The notes under the pieces were generated by a model. The model saw only the letters and a program-made list of their open reading frames with translations, did no database searches and was not told the DNA's origin. From Cavia porcellus (lineage: Eukaryota > Chordata > Mammalia > Rodentia > Caviidae), in NCBI RefSeq assembly GCF_034190915.1, contig NW_026947485.1:133750337-133814336 (forward strand): a DNA stretch of 64,000 bases, read 5' to 3'. Position 1 is the first letter of the stretch; the number at the start of each line of letters is the position of its first letter. Of the stretch, positions 25,047-38,679 are shown piece after piece. The translations under genes and the position numbers were made by a program.

Positions 25047-27579
25047 GAAAACATGCCTACTTGAATCCCTCCTTAGAAGCATAATAGTATTCTCAAATTT
25101 CTACTCCAAATGGAGCTCCAAAGGCTCTTTTTCCCTCCAAACATGTTGCCTTTATAATTTTTTCATCTTAGCAAATTGCAATTGAGTTCTTATAATGCTT
25201 GATTTGAATATCTTGGTGATCTTTAATTTTTATCTGCCTTTTACAATTTAATAGCAATCTGTGAACAATATTACTGGCTGTATGATCCGAATGTAGCTAT
25301 AAAGTGGCCCTTTAAAATGGCTTCTTCCTATGTGCTTTTATCCAAAATGTCACTTGTTTCATGGAAATTAGGATGGGACACATTGAACTCCTTACCCTCT
25401 ATCACAAGGGTATCTTTCCTTTCCTGTTTTATTAAGCTTTCATTTTCATTTAACATACTGAATATTTTTCTTGTGTTCTTTTTATATTGAATTCCCCACA
25501 AGAATATGTTTCATGAAAGCAAAGGCTTTTGTGTTTTCACTATTGTATACTAAATACCTAAAACAGTGTCAAGCACATAGTCAGAATTTAGTAAATATTT
25601 GGTGAAGGAATGAAAAAAATAACTTTGAGACTAAAAAATGTAAGATATTTAGAGCTATGTGCATAACAAGAGGAAAAATTCATTGGCTATGGCTCTGCAG
25701 TTCTTCCTTGAGCGAGCGAAGGTTCAGTTTTATGGCATAACAGCTTAATAATAATAACAACCAAGTAGCTATTATGCTCAGAAACCATCTTGTGTGGTTT
25801 ATTCTCTTCTCATTTAAGCTGCTCTAACAGAAGAAATAGCTGTTATTATTTCTGTTTTACAGATGAGATTCAACAACTTGCTGGAAATCACCTTACTATC
25901 AATTGATTGTGTTTGGCTTAAAAATCAGTTCCACCTGACTTCAACTTGCGATTTTTGTTTTCTTCTCTTTCTGTAACATAGTGGTTACTTTTTAAGAAGT
26001 GGCTGGTGTTTTGGTTAAGGGGGATATGAATATAAGCAACAAACTAGGCAGAAAAATGGAAAGATATACCAATAAGCATACTGAGTTCATGATTTTTTAA
26101 ATTACATTAACTTCAGTATAATGCAATTTTAATACTTTTTTTAATTTCTGGGGAGACCTGAGTAGCCAAAATGTAGGCAAGAATTACTCTTACTTTTAAT
26201 TGAAAATTAAAGGTTACACTATATCAAAAGTTGCATGCATAGAGTATTAGAAATAGATGTATTTGACCTCTTTTAGTGTAAGTTTTAGTTGTTAAGAGTG
26301 AAATTTTATTTGGTTTGAATGTTTTTCTTACATTGAGGAGGCAATAAAAGAGCCCTCCTGCAGCGAATTTAATAGCAAATTCTCACGGGTGTAATGCAAA
26401 TATCTGCTGTGAGGCAAATCTGGCTTCACTTTATTTATTTATTTATTTCTATATTCATTATATTGATTGCAGTGTAATAGTATGCAAGAAGTCTAACAAT
26501 GGAAGGGGAAAATTGGATAGGTACATGTCAAAGAAAATTAGGAGCATACTTATCCCACATTTGGATAAGACATTCTGATTTTTGTTTTGGGCTTCATAAC
26601 TCATTCATTTTGTAATCATGATAAGCGACATTGAACTCACTCAATTTTTAAGGTATCATTTGGAACAATTTTTTTTTTGCTTTTGACACGTTTTTAATTA
26701 TGGGATAAAATATGGTCATAAATAATATTTCATGCATAAAATTTCAGTTTCTAGATCAAAGAAAATGTTCATTATATATTACACATAGGAGTGTAATTCA
26801 ATAGTGTAGGCATTAAAAAAACTGATTCCTAGCTTCAACTTTTGTGCCTTCTTAATTTCTCTGTGCCTTGATTTTTTCCTTCTGATAACCAACCATAATC
26901 CTCATTTTGTTTTTTCATAGGAATTTTGAAATTGTGATGAGGTACTATGAGGAATTATTTAATAAACTGAAATTCCTATGTAAACATAAAATGATAGTGG
27001 CTTTTCTTGTGTTTGTTATGGCTTGAAAGGGTTAAGTGCTTTCCTCATAATTGACAGTTTTGGGTTATTACATATAGCTTTTTTGATTCTTTTTTTTCAT
27101 TAATGTAGAATTTCCCAGAGTTTAAATTCCTGCAAGCTACTAATGGACTTAAATTATAGTACTGATAAGTGAGCAACTGACATTCAGATTATATTTTTTC
27201 CATTTTTTCTTTTCCTCTTTTTACTAAAATAATTGATGTTTATTTTTTTTGGTACAAACAAGGTAACAATACACATTTGAGTGTACACACTTTGGCACAT
27301 TTGTATAATTTAATCTCATACTGTCTCATTGAAATGGCATGCACTTTACAAAGTATTTGCCCAAAACCTTTCTGAGTAGAAATGGAAGATCCTTTCTTAG
27401 GCTTCTTCCAAATATTTTACTTTATTAATTTTAAGTCTACAAGATGATATTCTAAATATCACATTGGACAACACATGCAAGTACTGAGATAATCAATTGA
27501 TATGTCAAAAAGAAAATAAATGCTATTTAGTAATTTATAATTTAGTCATATTTCATTCAGAAAACATAAGCTCTATGGC
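25047..27579. other. AT-rich intergenic sequence
   Basis: No gene recognised. There is a short TTTA repeat at about 26,432-26,448. A stretch around 27,240-27,330 resembles L1 3' UTR, but too weakly to call. Confidence 0.45.
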
Positions 27580-30299
27580 TTGTCTTTGATTTTAGGATCC
27601 AGCATAGGGTCTATCTTGAACTGCTGTTTATGTTTAAAAGTACATGTCCTGTGCCCCTTGAGTGGAAACTTCTGCAGGTGTGGAGGTGATAGAGTTGGTT
27701 GTCAGTGCTCAAGGTTTCTACATGTGTTATTTTGCCAGGGCTTTTGTAAGAAAGCACCACAAACTGAGCATCTTAACTTGATGCCAGGGTCTCAGTGGTG
27801 TGTTTCCTTTGAAAGCGGCAGGGCAGCATCTTTTCCAAAGCTGTCTCCTAAAGTTTGGTGCTTCACTGGTTTCTGGCAGTTTAACTCCAATCTTTGTGTA
27901 ATGCCACCTCTGTGTATGTCACGGTGTCAGAATGCCTGCTTTTTATAATCCAGACCAAGCCTATTGGAGTAAGGCCAATTTTACTTCAGAATGAACTTAA
28001 TTTAACTAATAGCACTTGTGGCATTATTTCTAAATGAAATTACATTCAAAAGTATTGGGGGATGGAATTTCAATACATTAACTTTTAAAAAATACAACTG
28101 TAACATGTTTACTAACGTCCTGTTTCGTTTTTTTTTTTGTATACATTTTGAGAGCAGGTATTAAGGTCTCCAATCAATTATAAATTAGTCATCTCTACTC
28201 TGCTTGCATTTCCACCAGATGCTTCTTGCATCTTGAAACTGTAATTAGGGACCTTAAATTTTTAGCACTCTTATGGCCTCTTGACGAATTAACTTCTTTG
28301 CTATGAAATCACTCCCTTTATCTTTGGAGAACATATAATTTATTTGTTTCTGAAATTGGCTTTGTCAAGCATTCATGTAGACACCAAGAATTCTTTTGAT
28401 TTGTTGTAGCACATAGCTATCTACCTGTCCAGATTTGTGAGGTTTGAGCTCCTGAAAATGTCACCTGCTCCGTACAGATTTGGTACACAACGTTCCAGTG
28501 CACACACTAATCATGGTGTGAGAAATTTATCATCCTGTTTTAGGGGCCTCACCTGTGCTTCTGAGCCAGCACACGCTGGTGGATCAAAACAGACCTGGGA
28601 GCCACACGAGTCATCACAGACGTCCCCCTGGTTTGACTGAGCTCCTGAAAGTTACTAAAGTCGCATAGTAAACTTTCTTAGTTTGTGAAGATATGATCCT
28701 TTTGACATTCTGATTCTTTGTCTGGATCAGCTATTGAAGCCCTTGACAAAAGTAGAATTTAAAATTTTCTGTAACATTTTAATTTTAAAGTCCCATTTTG
28801 CTTGGTAACAGATGAGGATCGGTGAAAAACAGGAGAACATAAACTTGACAAGTAAACTTGATAGCTCTTTTCAGATTTAAAATGCATACATGGTATATGT
28901 AAATCTGGTGATAGTGACGCCACTCAAAGTTCTAATTTCTGATGGGCCTCGTAGTCTTTCCCCTTTTACCTTCTCTCTTGGCTTCTGGAGCTGGCAGGTA
29001 GCTCACCTGTCCTCACTGAGACGAGGGGAGGATGAGGGTCCTCTGCTCTCATCCAGGTCCTTTCTCCTCTTCCCTGTTGAACGGGCCTGTGCTGGAATAT
29101 GTTGTCATGCTTTGGGTTGGTGACCCTCACCTTCTGTTCTCTTGGAAAAGACAATAAATAGGGAAATTTTGAATTCTTTAAATAACACTGAAACTAAAAG
29201 TCTGTCAGGCAGACAAAAAACACTATCTTTGCTTGCAAAGTAATACAAGGCAATACGGAATTAATTCTAATTTCACTAGAAAGCCCTCTTAATCCTATCT
29301 GCTTTAAATATTTAAGCAGTCACATTGATTATACAATTGCTTAAAGATTTAAGAGGGATTGACTAACTGAAGGGGAGAAACACAGATTTATAGCTAACAG
29401 TTAACATATGACTCAAAATTTGTAACTGAGTGTTAAAGATACACTCTCCTTTCTTTTTTTTTTTTCTTTTAAACATTCTGTGACCTAGTGTAGAGTAGAA
29501 GAAACCAAGTGTTCTTTTTATTATTACTTGTTTTCAGTACATGCCGTTTACAATCATCTTGGGGCATGGGTCCATGTGTATAATACAGCTTGATTTTTAT
29601 TTTAATCTCCTTTCCTCCTGCATCCCTCTTTCCTCTACTACCTCCTCTTTCCTGTTTCTACTCCTGTTGATATTATTAATCTTATCTCATGAAGAAAACA
29701 AATGTTGAAGCTGACATGGTGTATAAGTAATCTGTTCTGTCAACATGACTGATTGCCAGCAAATAATGGAGGTAGTCTTTTGATTGTGATTCATGGAGAA
29801 AGAAAATGTAGCATTTTACTTCTAGCTGATAAATGCAATTACCTAAAAAATACAAATTAAGCTACACACCCAAAAATAGATTCTATGTACACATGGAAGG
29901 AATACAGGAATGAGACAGAAGTATATGTCTGTTTTTAAAATCATGTCCATTAAATTTCAGAACCTGGTACTAATCCAGTGCTCCTGTTTTCAATTGTCAG
30001 AGTCAAGTATTTGTGGGTGCTTTCTTTCAAATTGGCACTTCTATCGCTGACTCACACTGCGTGTCTTGAAGGAGTAGCATAGCATTCACTCCACGGTCAT
30101 GGTGAGGTTCAGACCAACCATGGACCCAAGTCATTGGCACAGCCAATCTCCATTGCTTCCCATAGAAAATAATACTAGGAGCTAAAGCTGAAGGTGACAC
30201 CCTGACACCCTAAACGATAGAATGAAATAGCATGCAGTATAAAACTCAAGTATTACAAAATATGGAAATACATACTAATTTGTTATAGTTATAAAAGTG
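27580..30299. other. Unassigned intergenic sequence
   Basis: The 122-codon plus frame at 27,580-27,948 is cysteine-rich but has no spaced motif, no recognisable domain and no splice context. 29,500-29,660 is CT-rich and may be an antisense L1 3' end. Nothing else is recognised. Confidence 0.4.
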
Positions 30300-30490
30300 A
30301 TACTAGTAGACAGGCATGGTGATAAATGCCTATAATCTCAGCATTCGGGAGACTGAGGCAGGAATATCATTGCAAGTTTGAGACCAGCCTGGGCTACAAA
30401 GTGAACACAAGGCCAATACGAACTAGATAGTGAGATCCTGTCTCAAAAACAAACAAAACAAACAAACAAACAAACAAACAAACAAAACCA
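30300..30490 (+). mobile_element. B1-like SINE with (AAAC)n tail
   Basis: 'caggcatggtgataaatgcc', 'ctcagcattcgggagactga', 'tgagaccagcctgggctaca' and 'gagatcctgtctcaaaaaca' form a well-preserved B1/Alu-like SINE. It ends in an (AAAC)n microsatellite at about 30,449-30,488. Confidence 0.9.
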
Positions 30491-30529
30491 AAAACTGATA
30501 CTAGTAGTATAAAGGACTAGAGAAAATGT

Positions 30530-31040
30530 TCCAAGCAAGAACTTCATTCAAGTAATACTTTTGCATGAATGTTCATAACACCGTTCACAGTGGCCAAAAA
30601 TAAAAACAACTCAATTGTCCACTAAGAGCGGAATGGATCAATAAATTATTGCTTATTTTTTAGCCATAAAATGTTATTAAGCTATAAAAATTGTAGAAAA
30701 TATTGGTACATTCTATGATATGGATAAACTTCAAAAACATTATGCTAAATGAAACAAGTCAATCACAAAGGACTACATTTTATATAAATCAATTCAAGAA
30801 GAAATATTGAGGAAAAGAAAATCCATAAAGATAGGAAACAAATTACCATCAGTGTGTAGGGAGAGGGAAAATAGGGAGGGACTGTTCGTAAAAACTGAGG
30901 TTTCCTTGTGGTGCAATAAAAATATTTTCAAACTGAATATAGGTGTTGGTCCACAAAATTATCAATATACTGAACCCCACTAGGTTGTACATTTTAAATG
31001 ATATCATTTTATATTATGAGAATTTTGACTCAATTAAAAA
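30530..31040 (+). mobile_element. Sense L1 3'-end relic
   Basis: 'gaatgttcataacaccgttc', 'gaatggatcaataaattatt' and 'atgctaaatgaaacaagtca' are diverged forms of the L1 ORF2 3' end and adjoining region (compare 20,670-20,870 in the intact L1). No open frame remains. Confidence 0.7.
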
Positions 31041-31840
31041 AATTCTTCAGCTATTTCTGCTTTCTAATATCAGTGGCATAATTTAGAAGACGGCAAAATG
31101 GACTGAATTTTCTTCCTTTCTATCTATACGCAGATGACCAAAGGGGAGAGAGAGGAAGAAAATTTCAAAGTCCCATACAACTTCAGTTTGTTTCCCTGAA
31201 GGGTGACTGACACAGAGGAAGAAGTGGGCAGGTGGAAAGTACCACGCATAGCAATCAGAGAAGGATGAGGGACGAAGAGGAGCAGAGTCTGCAGAGAAGC
31301 AAGAGCATACTGTCAAAGGAGACCTGAAAGGAAGTCTTACTGTCTGGATGGCCAACAACAGAGCTGTCTCATGTTAGTAGTCGGGTTGGGAAGATTTATT
31401 GGTTACTTGCATTAGCACAAAGCACAAAGGAAAAGCAGACATGGAAATGAAACTTGACAAGAATTGCAATTTAAAGCCAGAGAGATCATGAAGACTTCAG
31501 AATTCATAGTAATCCAGAAACAACATTAAAACTGTCTCTAAATGTCTAATAAAAAGTTCAAGGAAATTTTATAAAAAGAGGTCTTGGGCCAGGGTCTCAG
31601 GCATCTAAAATGTAATCCATTAATATGCACAATGTAGACAGATAGATCTTAGTAATCTGGAACATCTACTAACTCTAAATATGTTAAAGGACCACGCCAA
31701 TTCATTACATTTCATTTCTTGACTATTTAGGCAGATTGTCAAGCTGAATTTTGAAGTGCCAATAATATTAAACAGCTGATGGTAATATAAAGTGTTATTT
31801 AGATGTCTCTGAGCCCTCATGCACTCATAGGCGGGACTTT
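31041..31840. other. Unassigned intergenic sequence
   Basis: The 91-codon minus frame at 31,083-31,358 has a hydrophobic cysteine-rich composition but no recognisable family. I see no gene. Confidence 0.4.
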
Positions 31841-31849
31841 TCACAGGTG

Positions 31850-32170
31850 GATGGATCTAGGGTGTGTGGTAACTAAGCTGGTTTAGAATAGTTCTGGGTG
31901 TTAATAATGGAAGTCCTACTCTAGGGATGAGTGGCACCAATTAATAGGCTTAAAGCCTAGATGGAATATAAAGGGACACAAAGAAGGCAGGTTTGCTGCC
32001 TCGCTGCTTCCTGCCTGCCCTGCCATGGACTGTTTCTCCATCACCATGCCACCTTCCCTTAGGATCAGCCAACTATGGACTGAAACTTCCACAAACTGTG
32101 AACCAGAATAAATTGTTCTTCCTTCAATTTTGGGTGTCAGATATTTTGTCTCGGCAACAAAAATAAGTAA
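31850..32170 (+). mobile_element. MaLR-like LTR relic
   Basis: 'ccctgccatggactgtttct', 'aactatggactgaaacttcc', 'gaaccagaataaattgttct' (with AATAAA) and 'gtctcggcaacaaaaataag' follow the same order as in the relics at 7,685-8,062 and 54,045-54,421. The 5' limit is uncertain. Confidence 0.55.
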
Positions 32171-34497
32171 GATGTAAGAAAAATATGAAAAATTTTGAGT
32201 CCATTAACTATGGGTTTCTCCAAAGTTTTTTTTTTACTAGGGAATTCCACTTGAAATATGTAAGTTGTGTGACAAAATTACAGATTGCCAAGTTAAACTT
32301 CAGACCTTTTAAGTCACGATCACTGAGGGGGAGGGTGCCTGGAGATATGTACTGCAGTACTCATCCTTGATGATTCCTACACCTACTAAAGCTTGAGAGC
32401 CGCCAATATAGGTGTGTGATAGATATATAATGGGTATACATAGGTATTTATAATAATCTACTGGAGTTTGAACTTAATTATATTCTTACCTAGAAACAAT
32501 AATAAGTGATAGTTTTATTCATATTTTAAATAGAGATGCGCCCAGGCACTTTCTGGGAAGGAAGTTGAAGGAATGAACACTGGATCAGAGAGGGTTCAAT
32601 GATCTCACACTCCCCAGCCCCTGACTAAGCAGCCTTGGTGATCAGCTAGGCTTTCTTCCTTTAGAATATCATGTTACTGCTTCATAAAAAGCCAAGATTA
32701 TTAGATACTGTCACTCAGTGGTATGCTGCCGTTTGGAAACTGGCTGGATTTGATATTTGATACAGCTTGACACAAAAATTTTGCCTCAGTACAATAATGT
32801 TTGTTATTTTGAATAAACTAGTACTTTTTGGTGCCAGTTGTCTTGTGACTTTTGTTTGATATTCACCATTTTTGCTACTCCTTGCACCTCCCAAAACCAA
32901 TTAATAAGTACCTAGGTACCTCTGTAGTACACTACTTACAGAACACTGAAATGACGTGATAAGTAACCAGAAAATTCCTTTCTGCCACGACAGGTTAACT
33001 AGTTAGCTCAAGCTAAGCACCTAAGTTTTATTCACTTACATATCAGTGAAACATTATTTTTTCACAAAAAGGAGCTCCAGAACTGCTCAGCTTTTCTGGA
33101 GAAAGTCACCTGTATGAAGCAAATGTTTTTGCAAAGTAGACATAATCAATAAGTTGCTTAAGAATAAATCAGGCATTTTAAGGAATGAGAGACCAATTTG
33201 ATTTCAAAATAAAATATTATGAAACAATATGTCCATTGTTGCATGATTTTCTTGTTAAAAAATGATGAACATATGTATCAAAATATTTTCACACCACACT
33301 TAAAATATTTCCAACAAATTTTAACATGTCTTTAAAAGATTGAAAAATTCCATTAATATTTTGTGTTAATATGAAAAATATTTAAACTGATAGGCCAAAA
33401 AAGTGTTAACATCAAGAAATATGCAAATTTAGGACTTCATTTAAAAACTTCCAAAACTGATAGACTTCTCGCAATTTTCATGGTTAATAAATGCAATCAG
33501 TAATATATCTCTCTTTTAGAGTTATCTGTGTGATTACCTTTTTGACCTATAAAACTTTTAAAATTAAGAACTAGAATAAACTTACCTCATAATCAGACCT
33601 TCAGATAACTAGACTGAAGAGTATTAAATCAAACTTTTCCAAAAAAGAAATATTTTTTACTTCTATTAGTAATAGTACTAGAATTTTCAATGAAATCCAA
33701 TACTTTGTTTTAGTCTTAAACTTTTAACATTCATTTTACTCATACTTTAAATATGTTTATGTTTTCATGATATACAGTAATTCACTATATAATTTGAGAA
33801 TAAATAGAAGCAAAGTAATTTGAAAATGTGCACATTGAAATGTTTTATCGATAAAGGCTGCAATTTGGAAAATGCAGAGGCTATTGTTTCAGTGACATTT
33901 AGTTATGTAGTTATATTTTTTGCTACCTGAAAAAATAGTAGAGAAAGGGCAAAAACTCTCTTGTCAAGGCAATTCAAAAATAAAACTATCTTATTTACAT
34001 TTAAATGACTTGGTAAAGTTTTTGTGTTGCTGAACAGAACACCCATAATGCCCCACGGTTTGAAGTTGACTTTAGCAGACCAGCATCTAGTATCTCTAAA
34101 GCTGAGAAATGTGGTCCTACAAAACATCGGCTTCCTTATTGCTGTTCTAGGGTGATAACGGTTTATCAGTGCTGTGATAATCATATCTGTGTCAAATTTC
34201 TTATAAATTTATAGCTTCCAACAGTTCAGAGAAGTAAAAAGTCTGTAAGTTTTCCCAAACCTTTGATCTAGATCTAAGTTCAAGAATTGTTGAACTTAAT
34301 TTAAGTCTCTGTAGCACTGAATTTTCAAACATTCAAGATGCCTTTGATAAAAACGTTTCATTTTGTATTTCTCCCAAAACACCCGTGTACATTTATAGAT
34401 ATCTCATTTATGAATTCTAAACTTTATCTCACTTATAGGTCTGTTGTTCTAGAAGTGTGTAGTCACTCTACCTGTGTTTACTGACACAATTTTTTCT
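32171..34497. other. AT-rich intergenic sequence
   Basis: No gene or recognisable repeat. 33,170-34,420 is particularly AT-rich. Confidence 0.45.
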
Positions 34498-34620
34498 CTC
34501 TTTTGAAATGAATTCTATGTTGCCCAGGTTGGTCTTTAACTTTTGTGCTCAAGTGATTCTCCCAAGTCAATCTTCAAAGTAGCTGAGACTATAGATGCAT
34601 ACCACTGTGCCTGGTTACTG
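34498..34620 (-). mobile_element. B1-like SINE fragment, antisense
   Basis: 'tatgttgcccaggttggtct', 'caagtgattctcccaagtca' and 'gactatagatgcataccact' are a diverged antisense 7SL-derived SINE. Confidence 0.65.
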
Positions 34621-35870
34621 ACGAGATTTTTAGTTGGAAAAAAATTTATGTACAGTTTAAATGGGAGAAAACTCACACAGTGCATCATAGGGATCTACCC
34701 CTTTTGCTTTGGTGCTGATGAGATATATTACAGATGTCCCATAATCTTTGTAGACTGAGCCTTGGCCCTTCTCTAACACCTACGAGAGGATTTGTGGTCC
34801 ACATTTTGTTCCTGATATATCACCTGTAACTTTCTTCTCTGGTTTTCACAAAAGATCTAATTTACAAGCTTAATAAAAGAATCACATGGAAGAAGCTGTG
34901 ATAAGTATTTTATGCACAGAAGTCAGCCAAACCCTGGTATTTCACTTAATTACTCTGTCCTTTACATCATTTTCTACTTGCCTTCAATAGTCAATTTTTC
35001 AGTAACTGATAACTCACTTGTGCAATTTCATCCAGTTGCAATATCCCTGAAAGTATTACCAGCAAAATTTGAATACAGTCTGATTTTTGGTAGGCTTCAT
35101 TTATGGTAGATTTGGGTTTTCATAATGGGGATAATTGTTTTGGGAATTTCAAAATCATATAGTTCATGATCCCATAAGCCATGTTCCCCTATATGACTCA
35201 GTCACTATGTATTAACTTTGAGGTTTACTATCCCAGAAAGCTTATGATCAGTTCATAAGAGGGTCATAAAATAAAAGAGAAATTGGATATGTCATAAAGA
35301 AGTTCTAATTCAACAGAGCAAGGAAAGAAATTGGTAGAAATACACTGACAAAGTGAAGAGATGCCAAAAGCAGACAAAGGAGATACTGGACTTACTTGCT
35401 TGTAGAGCTTATTTTGAAAGACTGAAGAACCTCAAAACATGAAAGATAGTACAGGTGCATTTAGATAGGCATTTGCCCTACCATTAGTGACTCTAAGAAA
35501 ATCCAAGAAGCCTAGAGGAAATCATCATTATGGAACAGAGCAGCCAAATGGAATTTGTGAGTAATGCTGTGACAGAAGACAGCATCCTGCCCCAGAGACC
35601 GTTTTGGTTCTGTGGGTAATGAAAATTCATCAAGCACCCATACATGCTCTGGACATGAAAGATAGATAAGAGGTGAAGCCAAGGGGCTTGACAGGGCTAT
35701 TATGAGGAGGGTGAGACAGTGTAAGATTGAGGCTCAGAGAACCTGCAGGAACAGCTGCTTTTGAGATAATCAGGTCAGCAGATGTATTTTGATACACATA
35801 TAGAAGAGAGAATGCGTATAGGGAAGATTAAACACATTGAGTAGATTGTTCTTGTTGGTTGCCAGCCCTT
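34621..35870. other. Unassigned intergenic sequence
   Basis: Nothing recognised. Confidence 0.45.
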
Positions 35871-36454
35871 TTTTTTTTAAACAAAAGCTTTATTGATTTA
35901 TGGTTTGCATATTAAAATTTGCTTGTTTGTAGGAGCACAATTCAAGGATTTTTGGTACAGAGTTGAGCATATGTCACTACCATCTAGTTTTGGAGCTTTT
36001 TCATCATCCAGAATAATCCCTCAGTCCCAACTGGAGTCCATCTTCACTGTAGCATCAGCTTAGGGTCCTACTGATGTGCCTTCTGTCACCATAGATTTGC
36101 TTGTATGGAAATGACAGCAATCTACTCAAGCAACATGAATACTTTGCTTCTGCTTTCTTCTATTAAGCTCCATCATTTTGTAGATAATCTTCCTTGCAGC
36201 ATGTGTTAGTGTTTTGCTCCTTTTAACTGCCATGCAATCTTCCACTGTATGTATTTGTTTTGTTTAACCAGTGATGGATGTTTAGTATGTTTCCGCTTTG
36301 TGGCTATTGTGAATGATGTTATTTGGATCATTTTTATGTATGTAAGTCTTCATGTTGACATAATTTCATTTTTTAAGGGTAGATATACCTAAGAATTCAT
36401 ATATATATAAAATTTATATATGAACATATATAAATTTATTTAACTTTCTTAAGA

Positions 36455-36635
36455 AGAAATGGAGTCAGGCGTGGTATTGAAAGTATATAACCCCAGCCCT
36501 CTGAGAGGCTGAAGCAGGAGAACATGGCAGAGTTCAATTGTGATAAATTATCAACCTAGTGAGCCATTTGTAAAAATACCCTGAGTTCAGTATTGGTGTA
36601 ATCCCCAGTACTGTAAAAACAAACAAACAGCTATC
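36455..36635 (+). mobile_element. B1-ID composite SINE, sense
   Basis: A B1-like part ('ggagtcaggcgtggtattga', 'gaggctgaagcaggagaac') is followed by an ID-like 3' part ('gagttcagtattggtgtaat', 'ccccagtactgtaaaaacaa') and an (AAAC) tail. It matches in structure the antisense unit at 12,315-12,522. Confidence 0.6.
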
Positions 36636-36884
36636 AAATCTAATGGCTTTCTAATTTTCTGTGTAGAATGTACCACTTTACATTTCCCTCAGCAAATTAA
36701 GAGAAGTTTCCAGTTTCTCTATAGACTCACCAACATTTACTGTATTAGTTGTCTTTTTGACATGACCACTGTAGAAGATTCAATGCATGTGATGTAAGAA
36801 AAGTGATATCATACTGATGGTTTAATTTCTATTCTTCTGATGACTGACAATACTCCAGCATCTTTTTAATGCTCTTCCTAGCAA

Positions 36885-36886
<2 letters not shown>

Positions 36887-36920
<34 letters not shown>
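36887..36920. repeat. (TG)n microsatellite
   Basis: About 14 pure TG units followed by an interrupted TATGTG. Confidence 0.9.
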
Positions 36921-36921
<1 letters not shown>

Positions 36922-36927
36922 TACTGG

Positions 36928-37118
36928 AGTAGGAACTCAGTAGTTTCACATTAAGCTGCATCTCCTTTCCTGTATTAAAAATATGTTTTATTATTTTATT
37001 TTGAGATAGGCTTTTCCTAATTTACTAAATTGTCCGGTTTGGGCTCAAGCTTGTAATTTTCTCATCATAGCCTTCTAGAGTGGTAGGATTATAGGACTGT
37101 GTCACCAAGCCAGGGTAG
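36928..37118 (-). mobile_element. B1-ID composite SINE, antisense, degraded
   Basis: An ID-like antisense start ('ggaactcagtagtttcacat') is followed by an antisense B1-like part ('attttgagataggcttttcc', 'gggctcaagcttgtaatttt', 'gtggtaggattataggactg'). Confidence 0.5.
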
Positions 37119-37500
37119 TAGTCATTCTCACATATTCTTTGGTGAAATGCCTTCGTATGTTTTGCTCATTCATAATTGGGTTGTCTCTTAATTGACTTAA
37201 TCATATATATTTATATATATCAATAATATGTGGTATAATTTATTGGCTTCATAGTTTGGCAATGTTCTACCAGTTTATTGCATGTTTGTTTTAGTTTATT
37301 GAATGTCTTTTCACTTCAACGGTATGTTTGGAGAGGCAAACATTTTTAATTTAGATGTGATTTAGTCATTGTTTCTTTTTGGATTATGTTTTTGGTACCA
37401 TAATGGAGAGACCTTTGGCTAACCAATGGCTACAAGGATTTTCTTCCATAAATTTTTCTACAAATTTTATGAATTCTCATTTAGATACATGATCCATTTC

Positions 37501-37700
37501 TTACAATATATTTTTAATTTTAACTGACACAGAATAATGACATAAATTTATGGGCACCGTTCGACATTTTAATACGCGTATACAATGAATAATGCTCAGA
37601 TTGAGGTAGTTCACATATCTGTCTCCACAGATATACAAAGAGTGATGGAAATATATGGTTATCATTTAAATTTAAAAGTTTATTAAAGCAAATGACACAT
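37501..37700 (+). mobile_element. Probable old L1 3' UTR, sense
   Basis: The sequence around 'ttttaactgacacagaataa' and 'tatacaatgaataatgctca' resembles the 3' UTR of old mammalian L1 (L1M type). Called by eye only. Confidence 0.4.
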
Positions 37701-37734
37701 TGCCGTTAATCATGCTCACAAGTACTCTCCCTCA

Positions 37735-38090
37735 CTTTTGACCAGACTTACTATTATTCTTGCCACTTCTTGAAGCAGTTCTGGAAAGTCTTCTTTCTTG
37801 TCTTCATGAGATATGATTCAAAAAGTACTGTTCACGCTGCAGTTGAGTGATTCAATGGAAAGACAGGATTGTGGAAAAACTATGATGCACCCTCTTCCTC
37901 CCTGCTATCCTCTGAAGCTGGCACTGTATGACTTCTGGCTCTTCCCCGAATAGCTATGAGAGGTCATTTTGACCTGATTTAGGACATGGAGGCAGCCATC
38001 AGAGTGCTACTAAAGACTTCCATGAAAGAAAAATACTGGAATTGCAAAAATTGGCAAATATTGTGGGATAAGTATTTTTGAAGTGAGGAT
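37735..38090 (+). mobile_element. Degenerate mariner-like transposase relic
   Basis: Plus-strand translation near 37,885-37,950 gives MMHPLPPCYPLKLALYDFWLFP, resembling the HPPYSPDLAP-DFWLFP block of Tc1/mariner transposases. It is followed at 38,022-38,085 by a KEKYWNC-type and WDKYF-type C-terminal block. On the opposite strand at 37,755-37,805 a similar block (KKDFQNCFKKW) appears, suggesting two copies in opposite orientation or an inverted rearrangement. Stops throughout; no terminal repeats seen. Confidence 0.5.
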
Positions 38091-38584
38091 GAAAATTTTC
38101 AAAATTAATGACATGTCTTTTATTGTAACAGATTTTTAAAAATTTACATGTTTACCTTATGTTTTGCAACATCATATGTATCATTTCTTTGTATTGGGAA
38201 CATTTAAAATTCAGTTATTTCCAGTTACTTACCATAGTAATCCTACTCTGCTATAAAGCATTAGAAGTTATGCTTCTCTTTTAATCTAGGTTTTTAGTAA
38301 TTTTGATAGAATAGACATGATAGAAATTATTCACTATTCTACTTATTTACTGGTCATTTAATTGTAAGAAGTAGGAATGCAAGTGTTTTAATTAAAACTA
38401 AATATATTGCATGAACACTGGTAAATCCAAGAGAAGCTACTTTTAGGAAGTATATTCATGTCAAATGAGATCTGGGAATTCATCAGGCACCTTCTGTCTT
38501 GTTTGTTCAGATTTCTATTTTGGATGAAACTTCCCTCTTCTTCAGGATCCTCCAAGCCAGATGTATCAGGAACATTTTTTATGG
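38091..38584. other. Unassigned AT-rich sequence
   Basis: Nothing recognised. Confidence 0.45.
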
Positions 38585-38585
38585 T

Positions 38586-38596
38586 TTCTTTTCTTT

Positions 38597-38676
<80 letters not shown>

Positions 38677-38678
38677 TT
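38586..38678. repeat. (TTTC)n microsatellite
   Basis: About 20 TTTC units, nearly pure. It abuts the antisense ID SINE at 38,680, so it is an expanded GAAA-type tail of that SINE. The FLSFF-type frames over it are low-complexity artefacts. Confidence 0.95.
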
Positions 38679-38679
38679 T

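Larger units (their letters stand above)
35875..37500 (-). mobile_element. Old antisense L1 relic with nested SINEs
   Basis: The complement shows L1 3'-half strings, for example 'ggctattgtgaatgatgtta' (36,302), 'agtttctctatagactcacc' (36,713) and 'cttttcacttcaacggtatg' (37,307). No open frames. It is interrupted by SINEs at 36,455-36,635 and 36,928-37,118 and a TG microsatellite. Confidence 0.65.

Noticed and set aside
27580..27948. 122-codon cysteine-rich frame as a small secreted protein
   Set aside because: No credible signal peptide, no regular cysteine spacing, no supporting context.
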